64,000 nt of DNA from CAVYXZ01 sp965223835 (lineage in GTDB: Bacteria; Chloroflexota; Anaerolineae; Aggregatilineales; Phototrophicaceae). The stretch is from NCBI GenBank assembly GCA_965223835.1, contig OZ245023.1, forward strand, positions 248,001 to 312,000. The letters are read 5' to 3'. Shown here one piece after another: positions 34,237 through 43,455 of this stretch (position 1 is the first letter of the stretch; each line of letters starts with the position of its first letter). A model generated the notes under the pieces. The model was not told where the DNA came from and did not search any database. It saw only the letters and a program-made list of their open reading frames with translations. A program made the position numbers and the translations under genes.

Positions 34237-35085
34237 ATGAAATTATTGACCATCCAACCCGACAATCGGCTGGGCATCCAGATCAGTGCTGGAGTCATTG
34301 ACACCGTTGCGGCGGGCGGCACCGGCATCCCCACAACAATTGAGTCTCTATTGGCTGGAGGTGAAGCGGCGTTATCAGCCCTACGCGCAATGGCCGACAA
34401 CCCACCGGCAAACGCCATCCTCAGCGACGCCCAACCGGGACCGAGTGTGCCTAATCCCGGCAAAATTATCTGCGTCGGGCTGAATTATCGCAAGCACGCG
34501 GAAGAATCGGGGGCAGCCATCCCGACCACGCCGATTCTATTCTCGAAGTTCAATAACAGCATCGCCGCGCCGGGTGAGACCATCCCCCTGCCCGCTGTCG
34601 CCACCGAGTATGATTACGAAGTCGAACTGGTGGCGGTCATGGGCAAAACGGCCCGTGATGTAGCCGAAGCCGACGCTTTGAATTACGTTTTCGGCTACAG
34701 TACCGGGAATGATGTCAGCGCGCGTGATCTGCAAATGACGACCAGCCAGTGGCTCATCGGCAAGACGCTGGACAAATTCATGCCCATCGGCCCCTATCTG
34801 GTGACGGCGGATGAAGTCGGCGACCCGCAAGCGCTGCAACTCAAGACCTGGCTCAACGGTGAACTACGCCAGGACGAGAACACCGTCGATATGATCTTCA
34901 GCGTGGCGGAGGTCATCAGCTATGCCAGCCACATTATGACGCTGGAACCCGGCGACATCATCACCACCGGCACCCCATCGGGTGTAATCCTGGGCATGGA
35001 CCCCAAAGTATGGATGAAGCCCGGCGATGAAGTGACCGTCGAGGTGGAAAAGCTGGGCAGGTTGTCGAATCCGCTGGGAAACTAA
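34237..35085 (+). CDS. fumarylacetoacetate hydrolase-family protein
   Basis: This 282-residue protein has the family fold: ICVGLNYRKHAEE, ILFSKFNNSIAAPG, the metal-binding DYEVELVAVMGK, GNDVSARDLQ, and MTLEPGDIITTGTPSGV. Members hydrolyse or decarboxylate 2-oxo acids from aromatic or sugar-acid breakdown. Next comes an enolase-superfamily dehydratase, which fits sugar-acid catabolism: dehydratase, then 2-keto-3-deoxy acid processing by an FAH-family enzyme. Confidence 0.9.
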   Translation: MKLLTIQPDNRLGIQISAGVIDTVAAGGTGIPTTIESLLAGGEAALSALRAMADNPPANAILSDAQPGPSVPNPGKIICVGLNYRKHAEESGAAIPTTPILFSKFNNSIAAPGETIPLPAVATEYDYEVELVAVMGKTARDVAEADALNYVFGYSTGNDVSARDLQMTTSQWLIGKTLDKFMPIGPYLVTADEVGDPQALQLKTWLNGELRQDENTVDMIFSVAEVISYASHIMTLEPGDIITTGTPSGVILGMDPKVWMKPGDEVTVEVEKLGRLSNPLGN

Positions 35086-35163
35086 TGGTTTAGTGGGGAA
35101 ATTATCTGTAGGGGGATACGGCGTGCCGTCCCTCTACGAATTATTCACAAGGAAAATAACTTC

Positions 35164-36354
35164 ATGAAAATTACCAATATTCGTTCTTGGAACGTCAAAA
35201 TCCCCTGGGATATGAATCCCGGAACCGATGAAGTGCGCGACCCCAGCAGGCGCGGCTTTGTCTTCGTACAGGTGGAGACCGATGAAGGCATCACCGGTTG
35301 GGGCGAGGTGACGACCTATCCCGGCCCGGTCGCCAATCGCGCAATTGCCGCTTATATTGACCAGATCGGCGAGTGGCTGAAGGGCGAGAATCCGGCCAAC
35401 ATCGAAGCATTGTGGGGCAAAATCTTTCGCGGCATGACCTATGTCGGGACACGGGGCGCGACCACTGCTGCCATCAGTGCCATCGACATTGCGCTGTGGG
35501 ATATTCGCGGTAAGGTGCTGGGCCAGCCGATTTATCAACTCATGGGCGGCCCGGTGCGCGACAGCATCGCCCTGTACTGCCACCCGTATGCGCCGACATC
35601 GCCGGAAACGATCAGTGAATCCGCCAAAGAGATCAAAGCCGCCGGGTTCAGCGCCTTCAAGATGGACCCGATGATTCACAACCTCAAATCGGGCAATGTT
35701 GGTTACGTGGATGGCGAATTGCCCGCTGATGTCGAAGCCGAAGCGCTGGATATTCTGGCAGCGGCCCGTGACGCCGTTGGCCCGGATTTCGAAATTCTGA
35801 TTGACGCACACGGTCTGTACAATGTACCGGCAGCGGTGCGGTTGGCAAATAAGATGGCGGCCTATAATATCTTCTGGTTTGAGGAGCCGGTGCCAGTCGA
35901 AAGCTGGAAAGCGCTCAAACAGGTCAAGGAACAGGTGAATACGCTGATCTGCGTGGGTGAACGGCTGCACACACGCTGGGAATTCGTACCCATCTTTGAA
36001 AACAATCTGGCCGATTTCGTCATGCCCGATGTCACCTGGACCGGCGGCATTTCCGAGTTGAAGAAAATCGCGACGTTGGCCGAAGCCTACTACATCCCCA
36101 TCTCGCCGCACGACGCCAGCGGGCCGATCAATGTTATGGCCGGGGCGCAGGTGATGATGACGACGCCCAACTTCTATAAGCTGGAATGTCACCGTTACGA
36201 TCTCTCCGGCTACAACATCCTGATCGACGAGCCGCTGCGGATTGAGGCCGGTCATTTGCAGGTGCCAGCGGACAGGCCCGGCCTGGGCGTCAATCTCAAT
36301 TTGGAGACGCTACGCCAGTACGAAACCTCGCCCGCCGATTCCGGCAAGGAATAA
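35164..36354 (+). CDS. enolase-superfamily sugar-acid dehydratase
   Basis: This 396-residue protein belongs to the mandelate racemase/muconate-lactonising branch of the enolase superfamily. Metal ligands are visible as Asp214 (LIDAHG), Glu240 or Glu241 (FEEPV) and Glu266 (CVGERL); the base His316 is in SPHDASG. The usual KxK base motif is reduced to FKMDP. Comparable enzymes dehydrate galactonate, gluconate or related acids. It has the FAH-family gene 78 bases upstream in the same direction. The substrate cannot be assigned from sequence. Confidence 0.87.
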   Translation: MKITNIRSWNVKIPWDMNPGTDEVRDPSRRGFVFVQVETDEGITGWGEVTTYPGPVANRAIAAYIDQIGEWLKGENPANIEALWGKIFRGMTYVGTRGATTAAISAIDIALWDIRGKVLGQPIYQLMGGPVRDSIALYCHPYAPTSPETISESAKEIKAAGFSAFKMDPMIHNLKSGNVGYVDGELPADVEAEALDILAAARDAVGPDFEILIDAHGLYNVPAAVRLANKMAAYNIFWFEEPVPVESWKALKQVKEQVNTLICVGERLHTRWEFVPIFENNLADFVMPDVTWTGGISELKKIATLAEAYYIPISPHDASGPINVMAGAQVMMTTPNFYKLECHRYDLSGYNILIDEPLRIEAGHLQVPADRPGLGVNLNLETLRQYETSPADSGKE

Positions 36355-36517
36355 TTTCATGTACGCGGCCAGGACAACATTATCCCGTTCTGGCCTTAAC
36401 CCCCATTTATTGGTGTGGCAACGTCGTTATTATAACCTACGATGAAGTAACCTGAGCGTACATTGAACATCTCCACCCATTCCATGCTCATCTTACTTAC
36501 AAGAGGAGATCAATCTT

Positions 36518-38890
36518 ATGGCAAACTGGTGTAGTCCTGTTGACGATTGTACCGACCGCCGTTATCCGCAACCGCCCTGGCACATCTCCAATGGTTTTCT
36601 GGATGTTTATGATTTAGGGGACAGTGAAGCAGTCCACACCGGCGAAGATGTGAACCTGAATTTTGGCGCCGATATTGGCGAACCAGTACGAGCTATCGGC
36701 GCTGGAACCGTTGTTTACGCACAGATGCGTGACGATAGTTGGATCGGCCTGGTTGTCATCAAGCACGACCACGATAACACATTTACCTGTAGTCGCTATG
36801 GGCATCTCACCGACCTGTCAGTCACAAAGGATGATGTCGTCGCCGCCGGTGATTTGCTGGGAAAAATCGCTGACACCGCTGTTATTGATAACATCTTTCC
36901 CGCGCACCTTCACTTTGACATCGGCTTAACCGGTGATGATTTGCTGATTGAAAAACCCTGGCACTGGCCGGACAAAAACTTGACGATTGAAGATCGCAAA
37001 GTGATTGTGACGGCGCACTATCAGCGGCCCAGTTCATTTTTGCGGCCTCGCATCGCCGGGACGGCAGGCGTGGTGACACCGCCGCCTGCCCCCACACAAC
37101 CGCGCCGGACACTGCTGATGCGGGTCGATAACGAATTCCTCAATATCCGCACCGAACGCCGGATCGCCCCAGAAACGTTCAAAGTCAGGCTTCTCGAAGG
37201 GGCCGAGTTAGTGGTATTTGATCCTGGCGTCGTTCAAGGCCGTCTCACCTGGCGCGAGATCACCGAACCGGCTGACTTACGCGGCTGCTGGGCCGTCGAA
37301 CGGGTACCACCTGATGTTGATCCTAAAGAAGTCTATCTGGTCGCCGCAGAGCGGATTGAGCCAGCGCCGATTCCAGTAACGCCACCACCGGCGGAACCCG
37401 CCCCCAGCGAGCCGCCTGTTGTCGTGGCGCCCACACCGACCGAGCCAGACACACCCGAAGCAGCACCCCATCGCATTCGGATGCGTGTCAACATTGAGAA
37501 AGTCAATCTGCGCAGCCGTCGCGTCATCAGTCCCGCGACGTTTGCCGGGGAAGCCTTTGAGAATACCGAGTTGCTGGTCTCCAACCCGGCCATTGTCGAT
37601 GATAACCAGATTCACTGGCGCGAAATCTTCGAACCCGCCCATCTCAGCGGCACGTGGGTCGCGGAGCGGGTGAATCCCAGTGTTGATCGCCGTCACTATC
37701 TGGTGCACGTAGACGGGGAATCAACCCCCACTACCCCCTCGGACTTCACCGCCACCGGCGCGACTCCGGTGACTCCAACCGAACCGGCGACCATCACCGC
37801 TGCTGCCGCTGGACCCAACCCGGCACCGCTAATGGGACGGTTTCAATTGGCACGGAAGGGGACACGCACCGTGCTGGCGATTGATGGGGCGACGAAACCG
37901 GCATTAGGTGTGAACATCCGCGAACTGGCGTATTTTGACTTCCACAAATTGGAGCATGTTAACGCGGACGACCGGGGCATCTTTTGCCAGGAAGCCAAAT
38001 CCATGAACATGCGCTGGGTGCGGTTCTTTGCCGCCCACACTGAGTTTACGCATGATGAAATTGTCGCCCAGACGCGGACCGCCCTGGATGCGATCAGTGC
38101 GGCGGGAATGTTGGCTATCGTCGTGTTCGCCGACTCGATTAAGAACCAGTCGATGTACCCGAAGGGTGACGACAAATGGCATAAAGAGTCGGACTTCAAT
38201 CATCTGCACAAGGATTACTTCAACGGTGGGCACTACAAGACCCATTATCTGCCGCTGGTCAAGCACCTCGTGACCGAGTTCCGCGACCATCCGGGGGTGG
38301 GCATGTGGCAACTGATGAACGAACCGGCGATCTACCCTGCCGATGCCGAGGAAGAGGATGTCAAGGGGTTTGCCCGCTTTGTGGACGATGTATCCGCCGC
38401 GATTTATGATCTGGATAAAAAACATCCGATCAGCATTGGCATCATCAACGTGGCACACATCATGCCGCCGAGCCGGGACCTGAACCAGTTCGCCGAGGAA
38501 TTTTACGCTGCTCGCCAGCACATTCACGTCATCTCGTGCCATGCCTATCAGCACAAAGACAAAAGCGATGCGAACCTGGACTGGGACCAGGAAGATCGCG
38601 CCCAGGCCGACATCAACGCCGCCGCAAAGACGGGACGCGCACTCTTCTGGACGGAGATTGGCGCATCACAGGCGGGCGACCGCAAGGCTGCGACCGAACG
38701 CTTCCTGAACCGGCATGTCCGCGACAATCAGGCGAGTGGCGCATTGCAATGGGGCTTCATGATCGGCCCGAATTTCGCGAAGGATAAAGGCGTTGGTGAC
38801 AAAGATTTTGGTATGTCGACTGCTGATTTCAACAAGCAATATGACGACCTGAAGCAGCTATATACGCACTTCGTCGCCACGATTGATTAG
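36518..38890 (+). CDS. M23 peptidase - SH3-like x2 - GH5 fusion
   Basis: A 790-residue protein that combines two hydrolases. Residues about 30-140 are a lysostaphin-type M23 domain with full zinc ligands: His40-x3-Asp44 (HTGED) and His130-x-His132 (HLHFD). Two related SH3-like repeats follow (about 198-280 and 318-400; LNIRTERRI and VNLRSRRVI), separated by Pro-rich linkers. Residues about 445-785 are a GH5-type glycosidase: MNEP with acid Glu602, and FWTEIGAS with nucleophile Glu713. There is no signal peptide, although peptidoglycan and glycan are outside the membrane. Export may be non-classical. A GAGGAG site precedes ATG. Confidence 0.85.
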   Translation: MANWCSPVDDCTDRRYPQPPWHISNGFLDVYDLGDSEAVHTGEDVNLNFGADIGEPVRAIGAGTVVYAQMRDDSWIGLVVIKHDHDNTFTCSRYGHLTDLSVTKDDVVAAGDLLGKIADTAVIDNIFPAHLHFDIGLTGDDLLIEKPWHWPDKNLTIEDRKVIVTAHYQRPSSFLRPRIAGTAGVVTPPPAPTQPRRTLLMRVDNEFLNIRTERRIAPETFKVRLLEGAELVVFDPGVVQGRLTWREITEPADLRGCWAVERVPPDVDPKEVYLVAAERIEPAPIPVTPPPAEPAPSEPPVVVAPTPTEPDTPEAAPHRIRMRVNIEKVNLRSRRVISPATFAGEAFENTELLVSNPAIVDDNQIHWREIFEPAHLSGTWVAERVNPSVDRRHYLVHVDGESTPTTPSDFTATGATPVTPTEPATITAAAAGPNPAPLMGRFQLARKGTRTVLAIDGATKPALGVNIRELAYFDFHKLEHVNADDRGIFCQEAKSMNMRWVRFFAAHTEFTHDEIVAQTRTALDAISAAGMLAIVVFADSIKNQSMYPKGDDKWHKESDFNHLHKDYFNGGHYKTHYLPLVKHLVTEFRDHPGVGMWQLMNEPAIYPADAEEEDVKGFARFVDDVSAAIYDLDKKHPISIGIINVAHIMPPSRDLNQFAEEFYAARQHIHVISCHAYQHKDKSDANLDWDQEDRAQADINAAAKTGRALFWTEIGASQAGDRKAATERFLNRHVRDNQASGALQWGFMIGPNFAKDKGVGDKDFGMSTADFNKQYDDLKQLYTHFVATID

Positions 38891-38917
38891 CTGCTGAATA
38901 TCGCTTCAGTACCGCGC

Positions 38918-38953
38918 AGGTCCGCCAATTTCGGTGGGCCTGTTTTGGTTTTC
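38918..38953 (+). terminator. rho-independent terminator after the fusion gene
   Basis: A 9-base stem (38918-38926 with 38933-38941, loop AATTTC, two G-T pairs) is followed by GTTTTGGTTTTC. It lies 28 bases after the stop of the 790-residue hydrolase. A further perfect 9-base hairpin, ATTAGCGAA with TTCGCTAAT, lies at 38954-38975 and reaches into the stop of the convergent gene. Confidence 0.75.
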
Positions 38954-38970
38954 ATTAGCGAAAACATTCG

Positions 38971-39750
38971 CTAATCCGGGCGGAGTTCCGGCCAGGTAGC
39001 GACCTCACGAATCAAACTCACGACCTCCGCGACGGCCCGATCAAACAATTTTTCGCCTTTTTCGGTGGTCGCCGTTTCGGGATGCCCCAGCGCACCGGTC
39101 GCGGTGACATGCTCGAACATTTTGGCGACGTTCACCCGGCTGGCGCGGCTGGAATCCGGCGCATAGAAGGCCGACTCAAACGGAATATTCGCGCCACGCG
39201 CGGCTTCCATACGCACGAGTTCCGGACGTAGCCGCAAAATCATGCTGGTTTCCAGTTCGCAGGCGTGGGAAACATGTTTCTGTTCGAGCGCTTCGATGGC
39301 AGCGATCTGTGGCGCGGCGACCACAAACCAGGTACACAAGGCCAGCCACAAATCGTTGCGGTCACGATGGCGGCGCTGCACATTATAGAGTGCCAGATTA
39401 CCGGGCGTGATGTTGCCGCCATGGGCATTCACCAGCAGAATGCGGCGAAATCCGCTGCCAATCAGGCTTTCGACCATATCCTCTAAAAGCTGCACATAGA
39501 CGGGACTACTGACGCTGACAGTGCCGGGGAACGCCCGATGATGATCGGACGCACCGACCCACAGCATGGGGAGAAACAACGCATCGTCACCAATTTCGGC
39601 CTCGGCGCGGCGCATAATTTCGGTGCCAATCATCGTGTCGGTCAATAACGGCAGATGATGACCGTGTTGCTCCATGGAGCCAAGCGGTAAGACGACAACG
39701 CGCTCCGTCAAATCAGCGATGGCCTGCCAGGTCTGTTCACCGTAGCGCAT
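38971..39750 (-). CDS. creatininase-family amidohydrolase
   Basis: This 259-residue protein matches the creatininase/creatinine amidohydrolase family: VVLPLGSMEQHGHHLPLLTD supplies Glu, His and Asp metal ligands, and LVNAHGGNITPGN supplies another. In such families, the real substrate is often a sugar-lactam or mycofactocin-type intermediate, not creatinine. It forms a unit with the enolase-superfamily gene that starts upstream on the same strand (15-base gap), suggesting a shared pathway. Confidence 0.87.
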   Translation of the reverse strand: MRYGEQTWQAIADLTERVVVLPLGSMEQHGHHLPLLTDTMIGTEIMRRAEAEIGDDALFLPMLWVGASDHHRAFPGTVSVSSPVYVQLLEDMVESLIGSGFRRILLVNAHGGNITPGNLALYNVQRRHRDRNDLWLALCTWFVVAAPQIAAIEALEQKHVSHACELETSMILRLRPELVRMEAARGANIPFESAFYAPDSSRASRVNVAKMFEHVTATGALGHPETATTEKGEKLFDRAVAEVVSLIREVATWPELRPD

Positions 39751-39764
39751 AGAATCGTCCTTTC

Positions 39765-41027
39765 CTATCGTTGATCCCGAACGGGGCCATCAGCTAACCG
39801 CGCAAACAGGTCACGCCATTCGGGTGAGCCATCATCGCGCCAGATTTCAAATTCGACGCCCCGCTCCTGCACCGGCTGATTGCCCGCGCGGAAATCGGGC
39901 CACATCTGGCTATTCATATCAGCATAGTGCATCACCCGCCCACCCGGCCAGATGACGGACAGGATATGCGGCTCTTTGGGCAACGAAAACGGCGGTTCCA
40001 TCCGATATTTGGTCACTGCATCTTCGTCAATTTGTACGCCTAACCCCGGTGCTTCGGGAACACGCATGAAACCGGCTTGAATCAGCAACGGTTTAACCAG
40101 CAAATCATCAATGTAGTTGTTCATACAGGTAATCGCCGGCCACTGGGCAAACGGCAACGCGGCCCCCAGATGCGCGGCGAAGGCGGTGGTGATGCCGGTG
40201 CCCACCAGTTGGAGCCAGAACGGTTTTTCAAAGGCCCCCGCCAGCGTGCCCTGCGTCAGCACACGATTGACGCCGCCGCCAATCACGAAGCCATCGCAAA
40301 CTTCATCTCGAACAGCGGTTGAGAACGGCGGCACGCCAAAGTGTAAGGCAATCGGGTGTTGCACTTTGCTGCGGAGGAGTTTTTGCCCTTCGACATCATG
40401 CTGCATAATCGGCGATTCATAGATCGCAACCCGCTCATATTTATCGAGTTCGGTCAGGACCGGCGTAGCATTGCCAGCATTCAGGAGCATGTTGTTCCAA
40501 TCCAGATCGACCTGATAATGCGGCGGCGTCACCGCGCTGATGGCGTCAACCTGGGCGTACACATCAAGCCAGGGGCGGGCCTTGAACTTATGCGTCACAT
40601 AACCCGCTGCCAGCGCCGCCTGTGCTTCTTCGGCCAGGTCCGCCGGTGACATCTTCGTGTTCCACCACGCAATCGGGCACCAGTCGCGGACTTTGGGCAG
40701 GTTTAAAAGCTGGTATAGCGGCACGCCCAGCGCCTGACCGACGACATCGTACAGCGCCATCTGCAGGCCCGGCCCCAGCGAATCGTCCCCCAGGAAATCA
40801 GCCGGATTCTGGCCTTTCACCCGCTCGATAGCTGCATCGGAAACTTGCCCCCAGCTATAGTGCAACAACGTCTCGCCATAGCCCACAATAGCGGGCACGT
40901 CGGTCGTCACCCGGATCACTTCGCTGATGCGCCACTGCCACACCAGCAACGCATTCCAGCGGGTACAGCGCGGCGTAAACGGCACATCGACCACGATGCG
41001 CTCGACATCAACAATTTTTATCGCCAT
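39765..41027 (-). CDS. enolase-superfamily protein with altered metal ligands
   Basis: This 420-residue protein has the two-domain enolase-superfamily fold: KIVDVERIVVDVPFTPRC, then ALYDVVGQALGVPLYQLL, then YQVDLDWNNML with a ligand Asp. The next ligand is in IYESPI (usually EEP). At the third site, the sequence is IALHFGVPP in place of the expected acidic residue, so the metal site may be changed. It is transcribed with the creatininase-family gene. ATG 41027 begins the fold; seven in-frame codons upstream lack a ribosome site. Confidence 0.82.
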   Translation of the reverse strand: MAIKIVDVERIVVDVPFTPRCTRWNALLVWQWRISEVIRVTTDVPAIVGYGETLLHYSWGQVSDAAIERVKGQNPADFLGDDSLGPGLQMALYDVVGQALGVPLYQLLNLPKVRDWCPIAWWNTKMSPADLAEEAQAALAAGYVTHKFKARPWLDVYAQVDAISAVTPPHYQVDLDWNNMLLNAGNATPVLTELDKYERVAIYESPIMQHDVEGQKLLRSKVQHPIALHFGVPPFSTAVRDEVCDGFVIGGGVNRVLTQGTLAGAFEKPFWLQLVGTGITTAFAAHLGAALPFAQWPAITCMNNYIDDLLVKPLLIQAGFMRVPEAPGLGVQIDEDAVTKYRMEPPFSLPKEPHILSVIWPGGRVMHYADMNSQMWPDFRAGNQPVQERGVEFEIWRDDGSPEWRDLFARLADGPVRDQR

Positions 41028-41210
41028 CACGATCTCGCTTTCAAGCAAAATTTATTCAACCAATCGCGCCGGATTATACCCCATCTACCAGCGGCAACGA
41101 GCGAATCAAAAACAGCGCATCCGGGGTGGATCCGCTGTTGGGTGTGAGTGCGAACTGATGGAGATAACCTAATTTCAGGAAACACGGATTCGTCGCAAAT
41201 GTGTGCTTTG

Positions 41211-41275
41211 ACCCCCTCCGTCAGCCTGCGACTGACACCTCCCCCAATGCGTTGGGGGAGGTCAGGTGGGGGTGG
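41211..41275. repeat. REP-like palindromic element, copy 4
   Basis: The inner hairpin pairs ACCTCCCCCAA (41237-41247) with TTGGGGGAGGT (41252-41262), loop TGCG; outer C- and G-rich arms extend it on both sides. Composition and location between genes match the other three copies, but the arm order differs. It lies between the enolase-like start region and the end of the phage-like unit. Confidence 0.55.
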
Positions 41276-41324
41276 CATTTAGAATTAGCCGGTGCCGATT
41301 CTTGTTATTTAAATTCATGTGCCA

Positions 41325-41765
41325 TTAGCTACCATACCATAGGGCGGCATTGGCCTGTAAATAGCTGCGGATGGCGGCGATGGCGTCTGAACGCTGGCCC
41401 CAGGCGATCACTGTCACCGCTAGATCGTTGGCGCGGGCGGTGTCATCGGGGGGTAATGCGGTGCGCAATTCGGCCTGGACGACCAATTCAAGCTGGCGGT
41501 GTAGCTGGCTAAAACGGCCATCAATGCGCCGAGCCTCGACATCCAGCACAATCCGTGTGGTCGGGTTCAGCACATCAATCCCGCCCAGCCGATACGCGCC
41601 GGTGGGATCGGTCTTCAGGGCGACCAATTGCTCGTTAGGGCCGGTGCGTCGCGTCGCTAACGTGCGGGCAAAGGGTTGATTCCGCCAGTTGATTAGCTGC
41701 TCCCGCCGCTGGGTGGGCGTTTGCGGCGTCGCGTGGGTGTCATGAATCACATAATACAGGCGCAT
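41325..41765 (-). CDS. hypothetical protein, third gene of phage-like unit
   Basis: This 146-residue protein has no family that I know. It begins with MRLYYVIHDTHATPQTPTQRREQLI and continues in polar helices, ending in SYLQANAALWYG. A strong AGGAGG precedes its ATG, and the LamG gene ends nine bases upstream. The order (small beta protein, LamG protein, this protein) is what might be seen in phage or phage-tail-like structural operons. The function is unknown. Confidence 0.55.
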   Translation of the reverse strand: MRLYYVIHDTHATPQTPTQRREQLINWRNQPFARTLATRRTGPNEQLVALKTDPTGAYRLGGIDVLNPTTRIVLDVEARRIDGRFSQLHRQLELVVQAELRTALPPDDTARANDLAVTVIAWGQRSDAIAAIRSYLQANAALWYGS

Positions 41766-41774
41766 GAATCCTCC

Positions 41775-42884
41775 TCAAGCCAGCCGATGAAGCAAGGCAA
41801 ATTCATTGGGCGTCAGAATCCGGTCAACCACCAGCACCTCGTCCAACAACCCCGCCAGCGTCTGATTGATGGCCGCGTTATTGCCCACAATCAGGTCATT
41901 GGTGTTGCTGGCGCGGCTGCCCGCCCCGGCGGTTTGGCTGGCATAACTGGCTTCCACGCCATCAACGAAGATGTCAATCGTTTTGCTGCTGTCGTCAATT
42001 CGTAACCCAACGGTGTGCCAGGCATCCGTGCTGAGCGTGGTGCTGGTCGTCGCGCTGGCGTTGGTCGTGCCGTAGTTGACCGTCGCGATCAGATCCCGAC
42101 TGGCACTGTTGAAGCGCAATTCGAATTCGCCGTCTTTCGCGAACAACGTTCCGCTGTCGCCTTCACCGGCATCACTCGGATTGAACAACGCCCACAGGCT
42201 GAAATCGGTTAACCCCTGAATGCTGGCGCGATTGGTGACGGTCAGCAGGCTGGTCGCGCCATCAAAAAGATAGGCATGGTTCCCGCCGCTCCGCCCGTTT
42301 TGTCCCAATGTGGTCGTTCCGGCGATCAGACCATCCAGTTCACCGGTCTTTTTTAGGCTGGCGTTATCCGCGTAGAATTCACCAACACCCGAATTGGTAT
42401 CCAGGCGGAAATCGGGGAAAGTGGTTGTTACGATGGCCCGTTCTGCTTTATGACCGCCAGCTGCATAAGTTTCGATGTCATCGGTTGACTCCAGGCGATA
42501 GCGCACAGTCCCGGTAACAATGTCCAGGTCGAATTCGGCAGTGACGGTATCACCAGCATTCGGAACCGATACCGTCCCCTGGATGATGCCCTCAAATGGT
42601 GCATCGGAAATGACATGCGCTTGCTGTGATCCGTTGTAACTCACGACCGCAGCCGTCGGGGGGCTGTTAATCACGGTCCAGGGCGTCAACACCCCGGCCT
42701 CAAAATCACCATTGGTCAGCAGTTCGGCTCCCGGCGCGGCAGTGTACAGCGCGTTGTCGGCAAGGCTGCCACTGCTTTCGGTTAGCGGCAACCAGAATAC
42801 CGGGTTCAACTGACGCACGAACCCTTCAAACGGATCGAGCGCAGAAAATAATTGCACGCGCCGTTGCGGTTGGGCGATGGTCAT
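41775..42884 (-). CDS. LamG/concanavalin-like protein, phage-like
   Basis: This 369-residue protein has a C-terminal LamG/concanavalin jelly roll (about 200-360; YLFDGATSLLTV, DFSLWALFNPSD, WHTVGLRIDDSSKTIDIFVDGVEA). The middle (about 55-190) is a carbohydrate-binding-like beta sandwich: LLTNGDFEAGVLTPWTV. The N terminus, QPQRRVQLFSALDPFEGF, has no signal peptide, unusual for a surface lectin. Its start overlaps the stop of the preceding small gene by one base. Absence of a signal plus the operon layout suggest a particle or tail-fibre role; this is inferred. Confidence 0.72.
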   Translation of the reverse strand: MTIAQPQRRVQLFSALDPFEGFVRQLNPVFWLPLTESSGSLADNALYTAAPGAELLTNGDFEAGVLTPWTVINSPPTAAVVSYNGSQQAHVISDAPFEGIIQGTVSVPNAGDTVTAEFDLDIVTGTVRYRLESTDDIETYAAGGHKAERAIVTTTFPDFRLDTNSGVGEFYADNASLKKTGELDGLIAGTTTLGQNGRSGGNHAYLFDGATSLLTVTNRASIQGLTDFSLWALFNPSDAGEGDSGTLFAKDGEFELRFNSASRDLIATVNYGTTNASATTSTTLSTDAWHTVGLRIDDSSKTIDIFVDGVEASYASQTAGAGSRASNTNDLIVGNNAAINQTLAGLLDEVLVVDRILTPNEFALLHRLA

Positions 42885-43285
42885 CAGCGCACTGCCCCAT
42901 CAAAGCCATAAACATACAACGTCACCGCGCCACTGGTGTTGTTGCTCAGGACGAGGCGCAGCCGCTGCACGCCAAAGGCATGGCTCAGCCAGAACCGAAA
43001 CCCGCCGTTGGTGGGCAACACGCCGGAGTTCCAGGCCGCGTTGCCGTCCTGCATGTAGAGCGGATTCAATGCGCCACTGTCATCCTCGGCAACCTGGGCC
43101 GAGAGCGTGGTGTCGGCTGCGATATTACTGGCGTCGTCGCAGGTAATCACGATGAAGCCATAATTGCGGTCTAGATCAACGGCGGCGACTGCTGACCCAT
43201 CGGCGCTGCTGGGGATAGTAAATGTCTGACGGTCACTGCGGCCATAGCCCGCCTCGCGGCGGACGGTGCGTCCGGTAGTGCTCAT
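42884..43285 (-). CDS. small beta-rich protein, first gene of phage-like unit
   Basis: This 133-residue protein is beta-rich (FIVITCDDASNI, RLRLVLSNNTSGAVTLYVYGFDG) with no signal peptide and no family that I can name. Its ATG at 43285 has a perfect AGGAGG eight bases upstream. It leads the three-gene unit ending at 41325, and its stop overlaps the start of the LamG gene. It resembles small virion decoration proteins in composition only. The repeat box at 43345 lies about 60 bases upstream. Confidence 0.55.
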   Translation of the reverse strand: MSTTGRTVRREAGYGRSDRQTFTIPSSADGSAVAAVDLDRNYGFIVITCDDASNIAADTTLSAQVAEDDSGALNPLYMQDGNAAWNSGVLPTNGGFRFWLSHAFGVQRLRLVLSNNTSGAVTLYVYGFDGAVR

Positions 43286-43344
43286 ACTCAAACCTCCTGT
43301 TTGTGAACATACGTTCTATATTGAACCACACAACCGGCGGTTCA

Positions 43345-43366
43345 GGGTGTACATATGTACCTTTTT
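43345..43366. promoter_or_regulatory. conserved GTGTACATATGTACC box, copy 2
   Basis: It contains GTACATATGTAC, a perfect 12-base palindrome, and matches 20 of 22 bases at 17490-17511. It is 60 bases upstream of the minus-strand phage-like unit. The 20-plus-base match with unrelated flanks is well above chance for a short motif, but only two copies were found by eye. Confidence 0.42.
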
Positions 43367-43380
43367 GAAGGACATAGAAA

Positions 43381-43403
43381 CAGCCCCTGCGGGTGAGGGG
43401 CTG
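43381..43403 (-). terminator. hairpin terminator after Asn/Gly-tail gene
   Basis: CAGCCCCT (43381-43388) pairs with AGGGGCTG (43396-43403); loop GCGGGTG. On the minus strand, TTTCTATG follows. It is 53 bases past the stop of the gene ending at 43456. Confidence 0.65.
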
Positions 43404-43455
43404 ATCGGGAGGAGGATGAAACTTACGGGTTATCGGGGTAAGAATGCAGCTTCAG

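Noticed and set aside
35134..36255. Long minus-strand open frame over the enolase-superfamily gene
   Set aside because: The plus-strand gene has clear catalytic motifs; the opposite frame is a GC-driven shadow.
38954..38975. Second terminator hairpin (ATTAGCGAA with TTCGCTAAT)
   Set aside because: It is a perfect stem, but no T tract follows on either strand, and it overlaps the stop codon of the creatininase gene.
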